NCBI GenBank assembly: GCA_024681935.1
Contig: JAIKZX010000045.1
Coordinates: 1-33,331, forward strand
Source: Fretibacterium sp.
GTDB lineage: Bacteria; Synergistota; Synergistia; Synergistales; Aminobacteriaceae
DNA length: 33,331 nucleotides
Direction: 5' to 3'
Part shown: positions 24,484 to 32,876 of the stretch, piece by piece
How positions within the stretch are numbered: position 1 is the stretch's first letter
How the letters are laid out: the number at the start of each line of letters is the position of its first letter
Translations under genes and position numbers: made by a program
Notes under the pieces: generated by a model
Databases searched by the model: none
The model's input: only the letters and a program-made list of their open reading frames with translations
Told to the model about the DNA's origin: nothing

Positions 24484-27400
24484 ATGACACACATAGAGGA
24501 GCAAAAACGCCGGATTCAGGCAAGAAGGGGGAACGCCCTGCTTAAATGTCTGCTGGGACTTGTCCTTTTTCTGGCCGTCGCGGGGAGCATCCTTTCGTTC
24601 GTGGATATCGGCGGCAGCCTCATCCTGAGCATCGCGCAGAAGGCGCTGAAGGAACAGCTGAACCTGGACCTTGCGGCCTCCGGAGTCAGCGGAAACCCCG
24701 TCAAGGGCTACACGCTGCATGACTTCACTCTTGCCGCGGGGGGAAGCGGGAAGATCCTCTCAGCAAAGTCCCTGGCCGCGCGGATTAACTTCACCGCTCT
24801 GTTCCGCGGGGCAATCCGCCTGGCGGAGATCGCTGTCGGCGGCGTTGAGATGGATCTGGACCAGTTCATCGCGGACGTTCAGAAAATCAAACTGCCGAAG
24901 GGCGAGGACAGCGGCGGAAGCACGGAGATTCCCATCGACCGCATCAGCCTGGTGGATAGCCGCTTCACCTCCCAATGGGGCACGGTGGAGGTCTCCGAGG
25001 TGGGCGCCAACATTCAGGGCACAGCCCTGGGGGTGGATGTTGACGGCCGGGTCAACGGCGTGCCCGTCAGGGGCGGCGCGGACCTGGACATCGCCAGCGG
25101 CGTCCTCATCAACCGCTCCGACATAAATTTTGGAAAAGGAAAGATACTGGCCACCGGCGGCATCCAGCCCGTCTCCCCCACGGATAAGACCAACACGCTG
25201 AACCTCCATGGCTCCGTACAGGGGCTCGACCTGAAGGAGCTCACCGCGCTGTGGCCCTCCGCCCTCAAGGCGGAGGACTACGACGGGACGGCCGGCCTGA
25301 ACCTTGAGGTCACGGGGACCAGTGAGACCCTCAAGCTCAAGGGCACGGCGAGCTATCAGGGGACAAAAATCAGCGGCTACCCCGTGGAACGGGTGGCGGC
25401 CGGCGTGAGCTACTCGGGCGGGCGCGTGACCGTCAGCGATATCCAGGCCTCCATCCTGAATATCCCCATCAACGGGGAGATCGCCATCGCGACGCACCCG
25501 GGGAAGATTCCCTCCATTATGGTGAAACTGGACGCGCGGGACGCGGCGCTGGACGGCCTGGACAAGGCTCTTCACCTTCCGGAGCTTAAGGGGTTGGGCG
25601 GGCGCATCGCGTCCTTCAACGCCAACATCCAGGGCCCCGCCAACGCCCTGAACGGGACGGTGTCCCTCTCCGCCCCCAGGATCAGCTACCAGGACAAGGG
25701 CCTCACCAACATCGCGGCGCAGGTCAAGCTCAGCAAGGGGGACACGGTGGCTGTCAACAGCAAATTCAGCTTTGAGGGGGCGCAGGGCTTCCTTCAGGGG
25801 AGCGCCGCCTCCCTCCTCACCTCACCGAAGCTGGACCTGACGGCCAACCTCAAGGACCTGGACGTCAAGAGCGTGGCGGAGATGATTCCGGATTCCTCGC
25901 AGTATGGACTGGATGGTAAAGTCACCGCCTCCCTCGCCGTCAGGGGCAGCCTGTCGAACCCTGCCGTCTCCGGCACAATCAGCAGCCCCAGGCTCTCCGG
26001 CTGGGGACAGAAACTGGACAAGCCCTCTCTGGCCTTCTCCTTCGCAAACAACGTCCTCTCCCTTCAGAAGAGCAGCGGGACACTGAACGGCATGCCCATC
26101 CACGTCTCCGGCACAGTGGGGCCCCTCACTTCCTCCACACCGGACGTCAACATCAACGCGACGGTGACTGTCTCCCCCGCGGCGCTGAAGGCCTACGTCC
26201 CCGACATCGACAGCTACGCCCTCAAGGGGAACGTCAACGCCGGCGTAAAAGTTCAGGGCAAACTGCCCAATCCCTCCCTCAGCCTTTTGGCCTCCTCGGC
26301 GAACCTTCAGGCCATGAACATGCTCACGGCCCGGGACATTGAGGTGACGACGGCGCTGGGCGGCGATTTGACGAAACTTGAGAAGATTGCTCTGAACGCC
26401 AAAGCGAAGAGCCTGACGGCCAGCGGCCTCACGCTCACCAACCTGGCGGCGGACGTCTCCGGCACGGCGCAGGAGCTGAAGCTCAACAGCTTCAGGGCCG
26501 AGGTGGGCGGAGCGCCCCTGACCGCGTCGGGCACCGTAAAGACCGCCCCCGCGGTGAACGCCAACATTTCTGTCCGCGGCAAGGGTCTGGATCTGGCGGC
26601 CCTGACGAAGGAGTTTCCCGACCTGAAGGGACAGCTCTCGGGCAAGGCTGACCTGACCTTTGACCTCACAAGCGACGCCAGGGGGAACTCCGGCAAGGGC
26701 TCCATCACGTCTTCGGCAATCAAAGCCTTTGGGCTTAAGCTGTCGGAGGTAAAACTGCCTCTGTCACTGACCGGGAACACCTTCGCCTCCATGGGCGGCA
26801 CGGCGAAAGTCTACGGCGGAAGTGCGAAGAACGACCTGACCTGCGACCTGTCCAGGTCCACCTTCACAGATCAGCTCCAGGCCAGCGGTGTGGACGTCAA
26901 CGCCCTGATTCAGGACATGACGGGCGGGCTGGGCGGCAAGATTACGGGCCAGGGCAAGCTGAACCTGAAGCTCTCCGGCAGCGCGGCCAAAAAACTGAGC
27001 TACTCCGGCAGCGGACAGGCCTCCGTGGGGGCCGGAGGCATCACGGGCTTCAAGTGGCTGGATCTGGCCACGCGCCTCTACGGCACGAAGGGGATTCAGT
27101 ACTCCAGCGTCACCGCGCCGTTCACCATTCAGACGGGCAAACTGATTTTAAAGGCCGGGAGCATTGTCAACGCGACAAAGAACAACCCGCTCTACCTCTA
27201 TGCCAAACTGCCTCAGGACGGGGCCGTCAACTTTGACTCGACGCTGAATATCACGGCGGAGGGCAGCCTCAACTACCAGCTCGTCAACGCGCTGGTGGGC
27301 GGCGGAAAGGGCAGTTTTGAAGGGCTGGCCTCGGTGCTGAAGGGCGGAAAAGGGCTGGAGGACAGCCTGAAACAGGTCCTGGGCGGCGGCTGGAAAGGCG

Positions 27401-27819
27401 CGAAGGAGGCCGGGTCGGAGGCGGACTTCCGCGTTGTGAGCCTCAAAATCACGGGTAAGGCATCATCCCCCTCTTTCTCCAATATCAAGGTCTCCGGGTC
27501 CACCAGGAAGGACGCCGGGGCCAGCCAGAAAAAGGACGAACAGGCTGCTCAGCAAAAACAGAAGCCGGCGGCCCCCACTCAGCCCGTCAAGAAAGACGAG
27601 GTTGTGAAGAAGGCCAGCGACAAGGCCGCGGATAAGCTGATTGACGCCATCATCCCCGGGAGCGGGAAACAGACCCCCGCTCAGCCTCAGGGCAATAAGG
27701 GCACGCAGCAGGCCCAGCAGGAGCAAAAGAAGGATAAAAAAGAGGAGATCAGGGATAAGCTCAAGGAGGATCTGAGCAGAGAACTCCAGAAGGGCCTGGG
27801 GGGGCTCTTCAAACGGTAA
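24484..27819 (+). CDS. AsmA/TamB-like envelope protein
   Basis: The 1111-residue product has a single N-terminal membrane anchor (about 20-43), then a long periplasmic part made of beta-rich repeats of the AsmA/TamB/YhdP type. Recurrent segments resemble VRGSLSNPAVSGTISSPRL and VQGKLPNPSLSLLASSA, alternating with strand-rich SGTxxG units. The last 120 residues are low-complexity, rich in Lys, Gln, Ala and Pro. AsmA-like proteins form hydrophobic grooves bridging the two membranes and move phospholipids to the outer membrane or help outer-membrane protein assembly. This supports a diderm host. The ATG has GAGGAGTG upstream. The gene is followed by a MATE exporter after 16 bases. A BamA/TamA partner is not in the window. 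Confidence 0.8.
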   Translation: MTHIEEQKRRIQARRGNALLKCLLGLVLFLAVAGSILSFVDIGGSLILSIAQKALKEQLNLDLAASGVSGNPVKGYTLHDFTLAAGGSGKILSAKSLAARINFTALFRGAIRLAEIAVGGVEMDLDQFIADVQKIKLPKGEDSGGSTEIPIDRISLVDSRFTSQWGTVEVSEVGANIQGTALGVDVDGRVNGVPVRGGADLDIASGVLINRSDINFGKGKILATGGIQPVSPTDKTNTLNLHGSVQGLDLKELTALWPSALKAEDYDGTAGLNLEVTGTSETLKLKGTASYQGTKISGYPVERVAAGVSYSGGRVTVSDIQASILNIPINGEIAIATHPGKIPSIMVKLDARDAALDGLDKALHLPELKGLGGRIASFNANIQGPANALNGTVSLSAPRISYQDKGLTNIAAQVKLSKGDTVAVNSKFSFEGAQGFLQGSAASLLTSPKLDLTANLKDLDVKSVAEMIPDSSQYGLDGKVTASLAVRGSLSNPAVSGTISSPRLSGWGQKLDKPSLAFSFANNVLSLQKSSGTLNGMPIHVSGTVGPLTSSTPDVNINATVTVSPAALKAYVPDIDSYALKGNVNAGVKVQGKLPNPSLSLLASSANLQAMNMLTARDIEVTTALGGDLTKLEKIALNAKAKSLTASGLTLTNLAADVSGTAQELKLNSFRAEVGGAPLTASGTVKTAPAVNANISVRGKGLDLAALTKEFPDLKGQLSGKADLTFDLTSDARGNSGKGSITSSAIKAFGLKLSEVKLPLSLTGNTFASMGGTAKVYGGSAKNDLTCDLSRSTFTDQLQASGVDVNALIQDMTGGLGGKITGQGKLNLKLSGSAAKKLSYSGSGQASVGAGGITGFKWLDLATRLYGTKGIQYSSVTAPFTIQTGKLILKAGSIVNATKNNPLYLYAKLPQDGAVNFDSTLNITAEGSLNYQLVNALVGGGKGSFEGLASVLKGGKGLEDSLKQVLGGGWKGAKEAGSEADFRVVSLKITGKASSPSFSNIKVSGSTRKDAGASQKKDEQAAQQKQKPAAPTQPVKKDEVVKKASDKAADKLIDAIIPGSGKQTPAQPQGNKGTQQAQQEQKKDKKEEIRDKLKEDLSRELQKGLGGLFKR

Positions 27820-27835
27820 CGGGAGGTCTTCTTTA

Positions 27836-29230
27836 ATGGCCCAGTCAGCGGAACGGCACGGGCGATTTCTATCCGATTCCCTGGCAGTGCGCCATAAGTA
27901 TATGACGGAGACGTCTATCCCAGCCCTGATAGGGGCTCTTTCGGTGCCGACCATCATCAGCATGATGGTGACAAACCTCTACAACATGGCGGATACCTTC
28001 TTCGTCGGGCGCATTTCCACTCAGGCAACTGCCGCTGTCGGCGTCGTCCTGCCGGTGATGAACATCATTCAGGCCGTAGGCTTCTTTTGCGGGCATGGGT
28101 CGGGAAACTACCTGTCCCGCAAACTGGGGGCCGGGGAAACGCGCGAGGCGGAGGAGATGGCCGCGACGGGCTTCACTCTGGCATTTCTGCTGGGAACGGG
28201 CATCCTCCTTGCGGGGCTTCTGAAATCAGAAGCCCTTTCCTACGCGCTGGGAGCCACAAGGACCATTATCCGGGACACGCAGAACTACATGAGGATCATC
28301 CTTTACGCCGCGCCGCTGATGACCTCACAGATTGTGGTGAACAACCAGCTCCGCTACCAGGGCAGCGCGGTCTACGCCATGGCGGGGCTGGTAAGCGGGG
28401 CGGTGCTGAACATCGCGCTGGACCCTCTTTTCATCTTCGTCTTTGGAATGGGAGTGGCGGGCGCGGCCTGGGCGACAACCCTGAGTCAGTGCGTCAGTTT
28501 CTGTATTCTGCTCTTTGGCAGCACACGGGGCCCCAATCTCCATCTAAGGCCCAAAAACATCCGCATGAACGCACACTACCTCCTGGAAATTGTGAACGGC
28601 GGCTCGCCCTCCCTCTTCCGCAACGGCCTGATGAGCCTCTCCACCGTCATGCTGAACCACATGGCCGGGACGCTGGGAGGGGACGCCGCTATTGCCGGGA
28701 TGTCCGTGGTCAATCGGGTGATGCTGTTTGCAAACTCAGCGCTCATTGGTTTTGGCCAGGGATTTCAGCCTGTTTGCAGCTACAACTACGGCGCGGGGCT
28801 GCACGGGCGGGTTAAGGACGCGTACAAATTCTGCGTGCGGTATGGAACGCTGTTTCTGGTATTTGTGGCTATCCTGAGCTCTGCCTGCGCGGATTCGATT
28901 ATCCGCTTCTTCCGCAGCGACCCGAAGGTCATCGCCATCGGCGGCTTTGCGCTTCACTGGCAGATGGCCACGCTTCCCCTGAACGCCTCGTTTACGCTCT
29001 CCAACATGCTGCTGCAGTCCATCGGCAAGGGGGGAAGGGCAACGGTTATTGCCTCCGCGCGCTCCGGGTTATTCTTTATCCCGTCCCTCCTCATCCTCTC
29101 CCGGCTGTTTGGGCTCTTCGGCGTGCAGATTGCGCAGCCCTGCGCGGATATCTGCGCCTTCCTCCTCGCCATCCCACTGACCTGGTCCGTGTGGAGGGGA
29201 ATGAACGACGTCAAAAGTATGGTTTGCTGA
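27836..29230 (+). CDS. MATE family multidrug/Na+ efflux transporter
   Basis: The 464-residue product is a 12-segment membrane protein of the MATE family, MepA/DinF-like branch. Typical segments are the N-terminal SVPTIISMMVTNLYNMADTFFVG, the GSGNYLSRKLGAG loop and, in the second half, the related GFGQGFQPVCSYNYGAG motif. These exporters use Na+ or H+ gradients to expel cationic compounds. The ATG follows GGGAGG by 9 bases. It probably shares a transcript with the AsmA-like gene and with birA 13 bases downstream. The substrate cannot be deduced. Confidence 0.9.
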   Translation: MAQSAERHGRFLSDSLAVRHKYMTETSIPALIGALSVPTIISMMVTNLYNMADTFFVGRISTQATAAVGVVLPVMNIIQAVGFFCGHGSGNYLSRKLGAGETREAEEMAATGFTLAFLLGTGILLAGLLKSEALSYALGATRTIIRDTQNYMRIILYAAPLMTSQIVVNNQLRYQGSAVYAMAGLVSGAVLNIALDPLFIFVFGMGVAGAAWATTLSQCVSFCILLFGSTRGPNLHLRPKNIRMNAHYLLEIVNGGSPSLFRNGLMSLSTVMLNHMAGTLGGDAAIAGMSVVNRVMLFANSALIGFGQGFQPVCSYNYGAGLHGRVKDAYKFCVRYGTLFLVFVAILSSACADSIIRFFRSDPKVIAIGGFALHWQMATLPLNASFTLSNMLLQSIGKGGRATVIASARSGLFFIPSLLILSRLFGLFGVQIAQPCADICAFLLAIPLTWSVWRGMNDVKSMVC

Positions 29231-29243
29231 AGGGGAGAACAGA

Positions 29244-30068
29244 ATGTCAGATGAGATCGATATCCTGACGGAGGAGGCCGTCCGCGCCTGCCTGTCGAAG
29301 GGAAGCCCCGTGCGACGCGTTATCTGCCTGGAGACGGTGGACTCCACCAACACCTACGCCAAGCGTCTGGCGCAGAGCGGAGCAGAGAGCGGAACGCTGG
29401 TCATTGCCAACCAGCAGACGGCGGGCCGTGGGCGGCGGGGGCACTCTTTCGTCTCGCCGCCGGGGACGGGGCTCTATATGACGCTGATCCTGCGCCCAAC
29501 GGCGGATATGGAACTGTTCCAGATAATCACCGTGGCGGCGGCAGTCGCCGTGTGCCTCACGCTGGAGGCTTTGACGGAGGCGCGGCCGCTCATCAAATGG
29601 GTAAACGACATCTGTCTGCGCTGCGGGGACACGGGGGAAGAACGCAAAGTCTGCGGCATCCTGAGCGAGGCTGTGACCGATACCGGAACCGGAAGTGTCG
29701 GGAGCGTGGTGGTTGGGCTGGGAATCAACCTCACGACGCGGAACTTTGGGGGGCTGGAGGGCATCGCGGGCTCCGTCTTTCCGGAGGCCGGGACAAAGAG
29801 CGTGGGCCGGCCCCCCATCGCGGCGGGCATCGCAGAGCGCCTGATGGATTTCGCCGGGCGGCTGGGGGACCCGGATCTGATCTCCGCCTACCGGAAACGC
29901 TCGCTGCTCCTGGGGCGGGAAATCACCTACAGCCAGGACGGGGAGACCCGCCGGGCCCGGGCGCTGGACGTTGACGCTCAGGGCGGCCTGGTGGTGGAGA
30001 ATGAAAACGGCCAGACACTGACACTCCGGTCCGGAGAGGTCTGTCAGGTCCGGCCGCTCAAAAGCTGA
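29244..30068 (+). CDS. birA: biotin--[acetyl-CoA-carboxylase] ligase, no DNA-binding domain
   Basis: The 274-residue ligase attaches biotin to carboxylase or decarboxylase carrier proteins through biotinyl-AMP. Motifs are VDSTNTYAKRL at 32-42, the nucleotide-binding GRGRRG at 61-66, KWVNDI at 118-123, KVCGILSE, and the VGLGINL strand. The N-terminal helix-turn-helix domain of bifunctional BirA is missing, so it should not be a repressor. It is followed by bioY after 13 bases, so uptake and use of biotin are encoded together. Biotin-dependent, sodium-pumping decarboxylases are common targets in anaerobes. Confidence 0.92.
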   Translation: MSDEIDILTEEAVRACLSKGSPVRRVICLETVDSTNTYAKRLAQSGAESGTLVIANQQTAGRGRRGHSFVSPPGTGLYMTLILRPTADMELFQIITVAAAVAVCLTLEALTEARPLIKWVNDICLRCGDTGEERKVCGILSEAVTDTGTGSVGSVVVGLGINLTTRNFGGLEGIAGSVFPEAGTKSVGRPPIAAGIAERLMDFAGRLGDPDLISAYRKRSLLLGREITYSQDGETRRARALDVDAQGGLVVENENGQTLTLRSGEVCQVRPLKS

Positions 30069-30081
30069 AAGGATGAAGGCT

Positions 30082-30639
30082 ATGGAAAAGAAGTTTTTGA
30101 CCATCCGGGACCTTGTGCTCTGCGCACTGTTCGCGGCGCTGGTCGCTGTGGGGACGTTTATCAAGATACCGACGCCGCTGCTTCCGCTGACGCTCCAGAC
30201 GCTCTCCGTGGTGTTGTCCGGACTTGTGCTGGGACGCAAACGAGGGGCTGTGGCCGTCGCCGTTTATGTCGCGGCGGGGCTCATCGGGCTGCCGGTGTTC
30301 TCTCAGGGCGGGGGGCCGGGCTATGTGCTGAACCCCACATTTGGTTACATTGTGAGTTTCATCGCCGGGGCGTGGACGGCAGGCTTTCTGGCCGAGCGGC
30401 TGAAACCGGGGCTGTGGAACTGGGTGCTGGCTGGCGCGGCGGCCATCGTACTGATCTACGCCATTGGAATCCCCTACTATTACGTCGTTGCGCGTTGGTA
30501 TCTGGGCAAGACCCTGGCGGCCGGAGTCCTGCTGTGGACCTTTGTGCTGATGCCGCTGCCGGGCGACCTCCTCTCCTGCGTCGCCGCGGCGCTGATCTTC
30601 CAGCGGCTCCGGGCCTTTCTGAATATCAGACCGCTCTGA
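30082..30639 (+). CDS. bioY: biotin ECF transporter S component BioY
   Basis: The 185-residue membrane protein of the BioY family has about six hydrophobic segments and the biotin-binding signature FSQGGGPGYVLNPTFGY at about 75-91. It binds biotin in the membrane and works with a shared ECF energy module (EcfA/A'/T) that is not encoded here. ATG 30082 is preferred because AAAGGAT lies 8 bases upstream. An in-frame ATG at 30073 is inside that site. Confidence 0.9.
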   Translation: MEKKFLTIRDLVLCALFAALVAVGTFIKIPTPLLPLTLQTLSVVLSGLVLGRKRGAVAVAVYVAAGLIGLPVFSQGGGPGYVLNPTFGYIVSFIAGAWTAGFLAERLKPGLWNWVLAGAAAIVLIYAIGIPYYYVVARWYLGKTLAAGVLLWTFVLMPLPGDLLSCVAAALIFQRLRAFLNIRPL

Positions 30640-30702
30640 CCGCGTGACTGAAAAAACAGGCCGGCACCTCCCGCGGGTTTCGAGGCGGAGTATAATTGTC
30701 TT

Positions 30703-31647
30703 ATGGAAACAGTTCATGGGAGCACAGGCTCACGAAACTCAAAATGGGTACAAGGGGTGCTGGCGGTTATCCTGGTTTGCAACCTTCTGGTCTCCGCCAT
30801 CAAGATTGCCGTGGGCTTTGCGACGGGGATGCCGTCCATCACCGCCGACGGCTATCATTCCATCACGGATTGTTTCTCGAACGTCATTGGCCTCATCGGG
30901 ACACGCATTGCCCACAAGCCCAAAGACGAGGACCACACCTACGGCCATGCCCGCTACGAGACGCTGGCGAGCCTGGCCATTGTCGCACTGTTGTTCATTC
31001 TGGGGCTCAACGTCCTGGAACAGAGTTTTAATGCCCTGTCCGAGCCTGATTTCCGTGTCCCTTCCGGCATGGAGCTGGCGCTCATCTCCTCAACCCTGGC
31101 CTTCAATCTCTTTGTTGTCGCGGCCGAGCGGCTGGCAGGGCGAAAGCTCGTCTCCATCATCCTGACAGCAGATGCCCAGCACACCCTCTCCGACGTTTAC
31201 GTCACCTGCGGAGTCCTGGCCTCCGTCCTCCTCATCAAGTACATGGGCGCGCCCGCCTGGATAGATTCCGCAATCTCCTTCCTCATCGCCCTGATGATCC
31301 TCAAAACGGCCTGTCAGATTTTTCATGTTGCGGCGGACGAGCTGACGGACCACATCGCCCTGGACCCAGCGGAAATCGCGAAGGTCGTGCTGAGCGACCC
31401 GGATGTGCACGGCATCCACAAGATCCGTTCCCGCCGGTCGGGCGACATGATTTACACCGACTTTCACGTCCAGTGCGACCCTGAGATGAAGCTGAAGGAT
31501 GTTCACGCCATGACGCACCGTCTTGAGGCACGCCTCAACGAACGTCTGGGGGTCTCCATCAGCTGCGTCATCCACACAGAGGACGAAACCCTTTCACGCG
31601 CATCGAAGCCTTTAGAAGACAAAACATCGCAGGCCCGCGATGCTTGA
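30703..31647 (+). CDS. cation diffusion facilitator (CDF) metal efflux protein
   Basis: The 314-residue product has about six membrane segments in the first 210 residues and a cytoplasmic metal-binding C-terminal domain. Metal-site signatures are ITADGYHSITD (about 46-56), HTYGHARYE, and LTADAQHTLSD in TM5. The C-terminal domain includes VHGIHKIRSRRSGDMIYTDFHVQCD, a CDF dimer interface. Such proteins export Zn2+, Fe2+ or Mn2+ by proton exchange. GGCGGAG lies 12 bases before the ATG. A TATAAT at 30691-30696 is too near to serve as a normal promoter. A weak hairpin (31625-31642) at the gene end is followed by CTTGACCTTTT and might terminate it. Confidence 0.9.
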   Translation: METVHGSTGSRNSKWVQGVLAVILVCNLLVSAIKIAVGFATGMPSITADGYHSITDCFSNVIGLIGTRIAHKPKDEDHTYGHARYETLASLAIVALLFILGLNVLEQSFNALSEPDFRVPSGMELALISSTLAFNLFVVAAERLAGRKLVSIILTADAQHTLSDVYVTCGVLASVLLIKYMGAPAWIDSAISFLIALMILKTACQIFHVAADELTDHIALDPAEIAKVVLSDPDVHGIHKIRSRRSGDMIYTDFHVQCDPEMKLKDVHAMTHRLEARLNERLGVSISCVIHTEDETLSRASKPLEDKTSQARDA

Positions 31648-31691
31648 CCTTTTCCTACATGTTTTGAAGTCAGGCGGAGTGTATAACAATG

Positions 31692-31721
31692 AAAAAAACC
31701 GCTGCCCGGGGAGGGCAGCGG
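31692..31721 (-). terminator. intrinsic terminator of the response-regulator gene
   Basis: On the minus strand a perfect 9-bp stem CCGCTGCCC/GGGCAGCGG (31699-31721) with a 5-base loop is followed by seven Ts (31692-31698). It lies 52 bases after the stop of the leftward response regulator. Confidence 0.88.
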
Positions 31722-31773
31722 AGAGTCTGTGAAATAAAAGAGGCGTTCACTGACCGTGTACGCTGCTGCTGTC

Positions 31774-32553
31774 TTAAGCGTTTTGACTGAGGTTCTGCCA
31801 CTTCTTTGTCCTGAAGAAATTATCCACCGAGGCGATGATGTCCTCCCTGCTCATGGACTTGAGGAGGTAGCCGTCCGGCTTGAGGCTCATGACGCTCATC
31901 ACGCTGTCGCGGTCATTCTTGCCCGTGAGGAAAATCACCGGAATATGCGCGGTAGTCGGCTCGCTTCTGAGCGCCTCAAGCACCTGCGGGCCATTCATGA
32001 TGGGCATATCATAATCCAGCAGGATAAGATCCACCTGATGCTCTGCTATATAGGTGATGCCCTGCATGCCCGAGCGCGCCACCGTGACATTGTACTTCAG
32101 CCCCAGCCAGCTTCTCACTATCTGCAAGAACGTATAGTCATCATCCACAAGCAGTATTTGCTTCTCCACACTTAATTTGTTTTCCATCTTGAGCAGCGAG
32201 CTGATCTGAGAAGCGAGGGCCTTGACATCAAAGGGGCGGGCAACCTCGCGCACAATCACCTTCCCGGGGATGGTCTCCTTGACCTTCAGGCGTTCTTTGT
32301 CATAACCCACAATGCACAGCGGCTTATCTTCTTCGAGGCACATATCCCACAAATACGACAGGAAACCCGGGGAATTATACACAAAATCCCCTGTGAAAAA
32401 CACAATAACCTCTGCTTTATCCTTCTCAGCACTGATCTTGTCGGCATTTGGTTCAACGAGGATGGCTTCGATCTCCATTTCCTTCAGAACCGCAGTCAAG
32501 CGGTTAATCATCAGTGCCGACCCCTCATTTATCATTAAAATTTTTCCTGCCAT
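31774..32553 (-). CDS. response regulator with degenerate plus intact receiver domain
   Basis: The 259-residue protein has two receiver-like halves. The C-terminal half (about 131-259) is an intact REC domain: acidic DDD at 137-139, phosphoacceptor D180 in LILLDYDMPIMNG, T210 and K232. The N-terminal half (1-122) has the REC-like pattern of strands but lacks the acidic pair and the phosphoacceptor Asp. No output domain is present, so it probably acts through protein contacts, like CheY-type or PatA-like relays. ATG 32553 is chosen because GGAGG lies 7 bases before it; another ATG at 32559 is 1 base after it. It lies downstream of a hybrid kinase end, a likely partner. Confidence 0.82.
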   Translation of the reverse strand: MAGKILMINEGSALMINRLTAVLKEMEIEAILVEPNADKISAEKDKAEVIVFFTGDFVYNSPGFLSYLWDMCLEEDKPLCIVGYDKERLKVKETIPGKVIVREVARPFDVKALASQISSLLKMENKLSVEKQILLVDDDYTFLQIVRSWLGLKYNVTVARSGMQGITYIAEHQVDLILLDYDMPIMNGPQVLEALRSEPTTAHIPVIFLTGKNDRDSVMSVMSLKPDGYLLKSMSREDIIASVDNFFRTKKWQNLSQNA

Positions 32554-32592
32554 ATTCATACCTCCAAAATCATAATTCAGGGAAGAAACCCG

Positions 32593-32658
32593 TTAAGGCA
32601 CTCTGCCTAAAGCCGCTGCCGCACGGCGAAGCTGTCCCACACGTTCCCGAAGATGTTA
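32593..32658 (-). pseudogene. decayed fragment resembling an Hpt-domain tail
   Basis: On the minus strand this stretch can be read HLRERVGQLRRAAAALGRVP before a stop. It resembles the end of the Hpt gene about 300 bases away (ERVEHLRAAARSF), at DNA level too: GAACGTGTGGGACAG versus GAGCGTGTGGAGCAC. No start codon or full domain goes with it. It looks like a leftover of a duplicated gene, but the match is short. Confidence 0.4.
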
Positions 32659-32675
32659 TGTAAAAAACGCCGCCG

Positions 32676-32876
32676 TTATCCGCCTTCACTGCAGGCTGCC
32701 TCAGCCCGCAGCCCGTGCAGCGTTTCGATGCCATCCTTTTCCGACATCATTTGCCACAAGGAGATAATATCATACTTCCTGTTTTGCGAAAGGGCAATTT
32801 CCCTCATGCCGATACAGGACAGCCGCAGTCCGTCCCCGCCGGCCCTTTGAGCGGAGGGGAAACCGGGAGCCATCAC
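32676..32876 (-). pseudogene. truncated receiver-domain remnant
   Basis: A 66-codon frame starts GTGATG, overlapping the stop of the Hpt gene. Its second half contains NRKYDIISLWQMMSEKDGIETL, which lines up with the receiver core KYDIIFLDHMMPEMDGIETL common in hybrid kinases. The phosphoacceptor Asp is replaced by Trp and the rest of the domain is missing. It is best read as a decayed fragment of a receiver gene. Expression as a small protein by coupling to the upstream gene cannot be excluded. Confidence 0.5.

Noticed and set aside
30691-30696. TATAAT just before the CDF gene as its promoter
   Set aside because: It lies 6 bases before the ATG and has no -35 partner. A leaderless transcript is possible but unsupported.
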